This document shows, piece after piece, positions 5,355-7,554 of a stretch of 7,554 nt of DNA (its first letter is position 1; the number at the start of each line of letters is the position of its first letter). The notes under the pieces were generated by a model. It did no database searches. It worked only from the letters and a program-made list of their open reading frames with translations, and was not told the DNA's origin. Source of the stretch: Dehalococcoidales bacterium (GTDB lineage Bacteria > Chloroflexota > Dehalococcoidia > Dehalococcoidales > Fen-1064); assembly GCA_016929875.1 (NCBI GenBank), contig JAFGHZ010000001.1, positions 1 through 7,554 of the forward strand. Reading direction: 5' to 3'. The translations under genes were made by a program, and so were the position numbers.

Positions 5355-6452
5355 TCAAAGGCGAGGCGTCTCGTCTTTCGCACTTGCGCTCCCGATAGCA
5401 CGTTCGATTTCATCGCGGTCGTTGCAAAAAGCGAAAACACTTTCTCTGCTGATGAGGATATCCTTGTATAGTTTTACCAGGGCATGGTCGAGTAATTGCA
5501 TTCCTTCTTTAAGATTAGTGCGGATAACGTTGGACAGTTGATAGATTTTACCTTCGCGAATCAAATTTCTGACTGCCGAGTTAGCCAGCAGTACTTCTAC
5601 CGCCGGTACCATACCGGACCGGTCTTTTCTGGGTATGAGCGTCTGGCAGAGGATTCCGATTAAAAGAGAGGCCAATCGAGATTGAATCAGGTTACGTTCG
5701 TGTGGGGGGAAAAGGTCGATGATACGTTCTATCGCTCCTGAGGTACTGGGGGCGTGACCTGTGGTTATCACGAGGTGGCCGGTCTCGGCAATGGTCAGTG
5801 CGGCACTGGCTGTTTCGGTATCGCGCATTTCGCCGATTAAGATGACATCGGGGTCCTGTCTCAGGACGTGTCTGAGCCCTTCGGCGAAGGAACGGGTGTC
5901 GGAGCCGAGCTCTCGTTGCGTGATAATACAACTCTCGTTCTTATAGACATACTCCACGGGGTCTTCTATTGTGACGATGCGCTTGCCTTTGCCTTCCTTC
6001 ATTTTGTTGAGTTCGTTAATCATCGCGGCCATGGTAGTACTTTTACCGCTGCCAGTCGGTCCGCTGATTATGATTAATCCTCTGGGTTTGCGAATAAGTT
6101 CCTTACATACCTCCGGAAGCCCCAGTTTGTCTACCTGGGGGACGGCTTCGGGCAGGATACGTATCACCAGGCTAGTAGTGCCCATTTGTCGCGCCGCGTT
6201 GCAACGTAACCGTCCGCAATTCGGGACGCTGAAACTGAAGTCCAGTTCTGAATTATTCTGGAACTGTCTTCTGCCTTCAGGGGAGGAAATTTGCTCGAAA
6301 CCCTGCTGAATATCTTCGGCGGTAAGTACCGGCATATCATCTCTTTTAATCAGAGAGCCGTGGATACGCATTACGGGAGCGCTTCCGGCGATAAGGTGCA
6401 GGTCCGAAGCGGAACTAGCACGAGCAAGTTCTAATAATGAAATGATATTCAC
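5355..6452 (-). CDS. pilT: Type IV pilus retraction ATPase PilT
   Basis: A cytoplasmic hexameric ATPase that powers pilus disassembly and twitching motility. From the chosen start it has 365 residues, normal for PilT. An N-terminal PAS-like domain has SASDLHL and APVMRIHG near 14-32. The RecA-like core follows: Walker A GPTGSGKST at 131-139, Asp box TIEDPVEY at 161-168, Walker B DVILIGEMRD at 202-211 and His box around 224-236. The PilT hallmark AVRNLIREGK is at 293-302, which separates it from the assembly ATPase PilB. The His box reads TTGHAPS where the usual form is GTLHTxS; the key histidine remains. The start is GTG at 6452 because GAGG lies directly upstream and overlaps the preceding gene's TGA. 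A GTG at 6464 would add MRCQ but has no ribosome site. It is translationally coupled to the PilM-PilN gene. Confidence 0.95.
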   Translation of the reverse strand: MNIISLLELARASSASDLHLIAGSAPVMRIHGSLIKRDDMPVLTAEDIQQGFEQISSPEGRRQFQNNSELDFSFSVPNCGRLRCNAARQMGTTSLVIRILPEAVPQVDKLGLPEVCKELIRKPRGLIIISGPTGSGKSTTMAAMINELNKMKEGKGKRIVTIEDPVEYVYKNESCIITQRELGSDTRSFAEGLRHVLRQDPDVILIGEMRDTETASAALTIAETGHLVITTGHAPSTSGAIERIIDLFPPHERNLIQSRLASLLIGILCQTLIPRKDRSGMVPAVEVLLANSAVRNLIREGKIYQLSNVIRTNLKEGMQLLDHALVKLYKDILISRESVFAFCNDRDEIERAIGSASAKDETPRL

Positions 6453-6460
6453 TTGGCACC

Positions 6461-7554
6461 TCACTTTAGGAGTGTTAGCGAAAAAGCCATTCCGCCATCC
6501 TCGCCATTCCCGCTGTTGTTAATAGTGGAAATAACGACCTCTGAGAAACGTCCTGTTTTTTCAAGTGCTCGGGCGTAAGATAGAATTTCTGTCTCACTCT
6601 CCGAGTCGCCGCTGACGGCTAATGACGTTCCGCCAAGACTGAAAGTTTTCAAAGTGACGTTTGACGGCAGATTTTCCAGTACGGCTAACATATCTTGATT
6701 AATTTCATCGGCGCGTTCTGTGAGAATAATAAGGAAGTCGCCGTACTCGCTCAACGACGGTCTGGCTTTAGCCAGGTTGCTTTCGATTGTCTTTATCTCT
6801 TTAGCGATCGTTTGTCTTTCTAATTGTTTTTCTTGGAGTATTTTATTGCTGGAGGCAAGCTGGTCGCTGACTGAAGCGATATTGGCGGACACATCATTGA
6901 TTAATATCACCATGCCGGCAATGACAACGGCTAGTATGACTGTTGCAGGAATAGCAACGACGCGGCCCCATTTTATTTTTGAGCGAAAGACCTCAGGCAA
7001 TATATTTAGCTCGGCGATTTGACTACTCGCTACCTGTGTTTGTATAGCTAAACTGCTGTTAACAAAATAATAATCGGCCCTGGAATCGGATAATTGAATA
7101 AACGATGATTTTAATGATTGTACCGAGAAGCCGAATTTACTCGAGATTGACTGGCGTAATTCCGACGGGTCTATAAATTCTCCTGTTGTGTACAGAATAG
7201 TGTCATTCCCCAGTGTCTTCCCGGAAGTGGTGTTATAAAAATCGACGGTTCTGCCTATCTCCTCGGTGATGAGCTGTGTCTTTTCCCCCCAGGAGATCGA
7301 TGCAGAAGAGAAAGGCACGGTACGAATCGGTTGGGGAACGCCGCCTGATAATACGATGACATCGAATTCTGATTGTTGAACGTCGACTATAATAGCTTTA
7401 TTATCTTTAACCAGACGTGCCAGAGCCAGCGGTTTTATCGTCATGCTCTGGACATTCAATTTGGCGAGTTTCAGTGTCTGCATTAACGAATCTATACTCT
7501 TGCGTCGTGTCGCCGCGAGAAAAACCTGTGTTTTGCCTTCTGCGGAGGAAACAA
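6461..7554 (-). CDS. pilM: PilM-PilN fusion protein, N-terminus beyond the window (partial)
   Basis: A type IV pilus inner-membrane platform protein. An ATG at 7483 gives 340 residues, but the frame stays open upstream to the window edge. The extra 23 codons (VSSAEGKTQVFLAATRRKSI...) read as normal PilM sequence, so the true start lies outside. Numbering from 7483, residues 1-155 resemble the second half of actin-like PilM (KPLALARLV at 17-25, VDVQQSEFDVIV at 33-44). Residues 159-340 resemble PilN: LNILPEVFRSK (159-169), one membrane helix about 174-196, a coiled-coil stretch about 200-242, and a small C-terminal alpha/beta part. Normally PilM binds the short N-terminal tail of PilN; here they are one chain. 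The actin-fold phosphate motif DxGxxxT is not conserved (DVQQSEF), so ATP binding may be lost. The TGA at 6461-6463 overlaps the pilT ribosome site. Confidence 0.85.
   Translation of the reverse strand, partial: VSSAEGKTQVFLAATRRKSIDSLMQTLKLAKLNVQSMTIKPLALARLVKDNKAIIVDVQQSEFDVIVLSGGVPQPIRTVPFSSASISWGEKTQLITEEIGRTVDFYNTTSGKTLGNDTILYTTGEFIDPSELRQSISSKFGFSVQSLKSSFIQLSDSRADYYFVNSSLAIQTQVASSQIAELNILPEVFRSKIKWGRVVAIPATVILAVVIAGMVILINDVSANIASVSDQLASSNKILQEKQLERQTIAKEIKTIESNLAKARPSLSEYGDFLIILTERADEINQDMLAVLENLPSNVTLKTFSLGGTSLAVSGDSESETEILSYARALEKTGRFSEVVISTINNSGNGEDGGMAFSLTLLK

Noticed and set aside
7484..7554. Treating ATG 7483 as the true start of the PilM-PilN gene
   Set aside because: The frame continues open to the window edge with PilM-like sequence, and no ribosome site precedes 7483.

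Overview
The window is from a bacterial chromosome of roughly balanced base composition. It looks most like a member of the Chloroflexota, and Dehalococcoidia would fit. The basis is recalled protein resemblance: a BtuD/FecE-type ATPase with a long C-terminal domain, a cysteine-rich protein of the DUF6125 / 2-amino-thiazoline hydrolase type, and a PilM-PilN fusion. No search was run, so the lineage is a moderate-confidence inference. I see no rRNA, tRNA, CRISPR, insertion sequence or phage gene.

Left part (1-2995, plus strand). An operon for a metal-chelate or corrinoid ABC importer opens with the last 30 residues of what is probably its substrate-binding protein. A FecCD-family permease follows, then an ATPase joined to the permease by an ATGA overlap. 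The ATPase carries about 160 extra residues after its nucleotide-binding domain. A 160-residue cysteine-containing protein closes the operon, and a strong hairpin that includes its stop codon serves both convergent transcripts as a terminator.

Middle part (3016-5324). A NarL/LuxR-type response regulator with an altered receiver pocket lies on the minus strand behind a consensus sigma-70 promoter (TTGACA-17-TATAAT). Upstream of it, also on the minus strand, is a type IV prepilin peptidase. Divergent from the peptidase is one type IV pilin gene, ending in a clear bidirectional terminator. The peptidase matures the pilin by cutting at the G/F site visible in the pilin leader. A 20-bp palindrome of the form TTGTRT-N8-AYACAA overlaps the pilin -10 box and recurs in the regulator leader, so the regulator or another factor may control both genes.

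Right part (5355-7554, minus strand). A PilT-type ATPase follows a gene that runs off the right edge of the window. The visible part of that gene encodes the second half of PilM fused to a PilN-like segment (NILP motif, one membrane helix, coiled coil, C-terminal fold). Its stop codon overlaps the ribosome binding site of pilT, so the two are coupled. The right half is therefore part of a type IV pilus locus whose remaining genes (pilB, pilC, pilO and others) would lie outside the window.

The less ordinary points are the extended ATPase, the cysteine-rich operon partner, the receiver without its acidic pair, the shared palindrome, and the PilM-PilN fusion with a degenerate nucleotide-binding motif. 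None amounts to a clearly new system on sequence alone.
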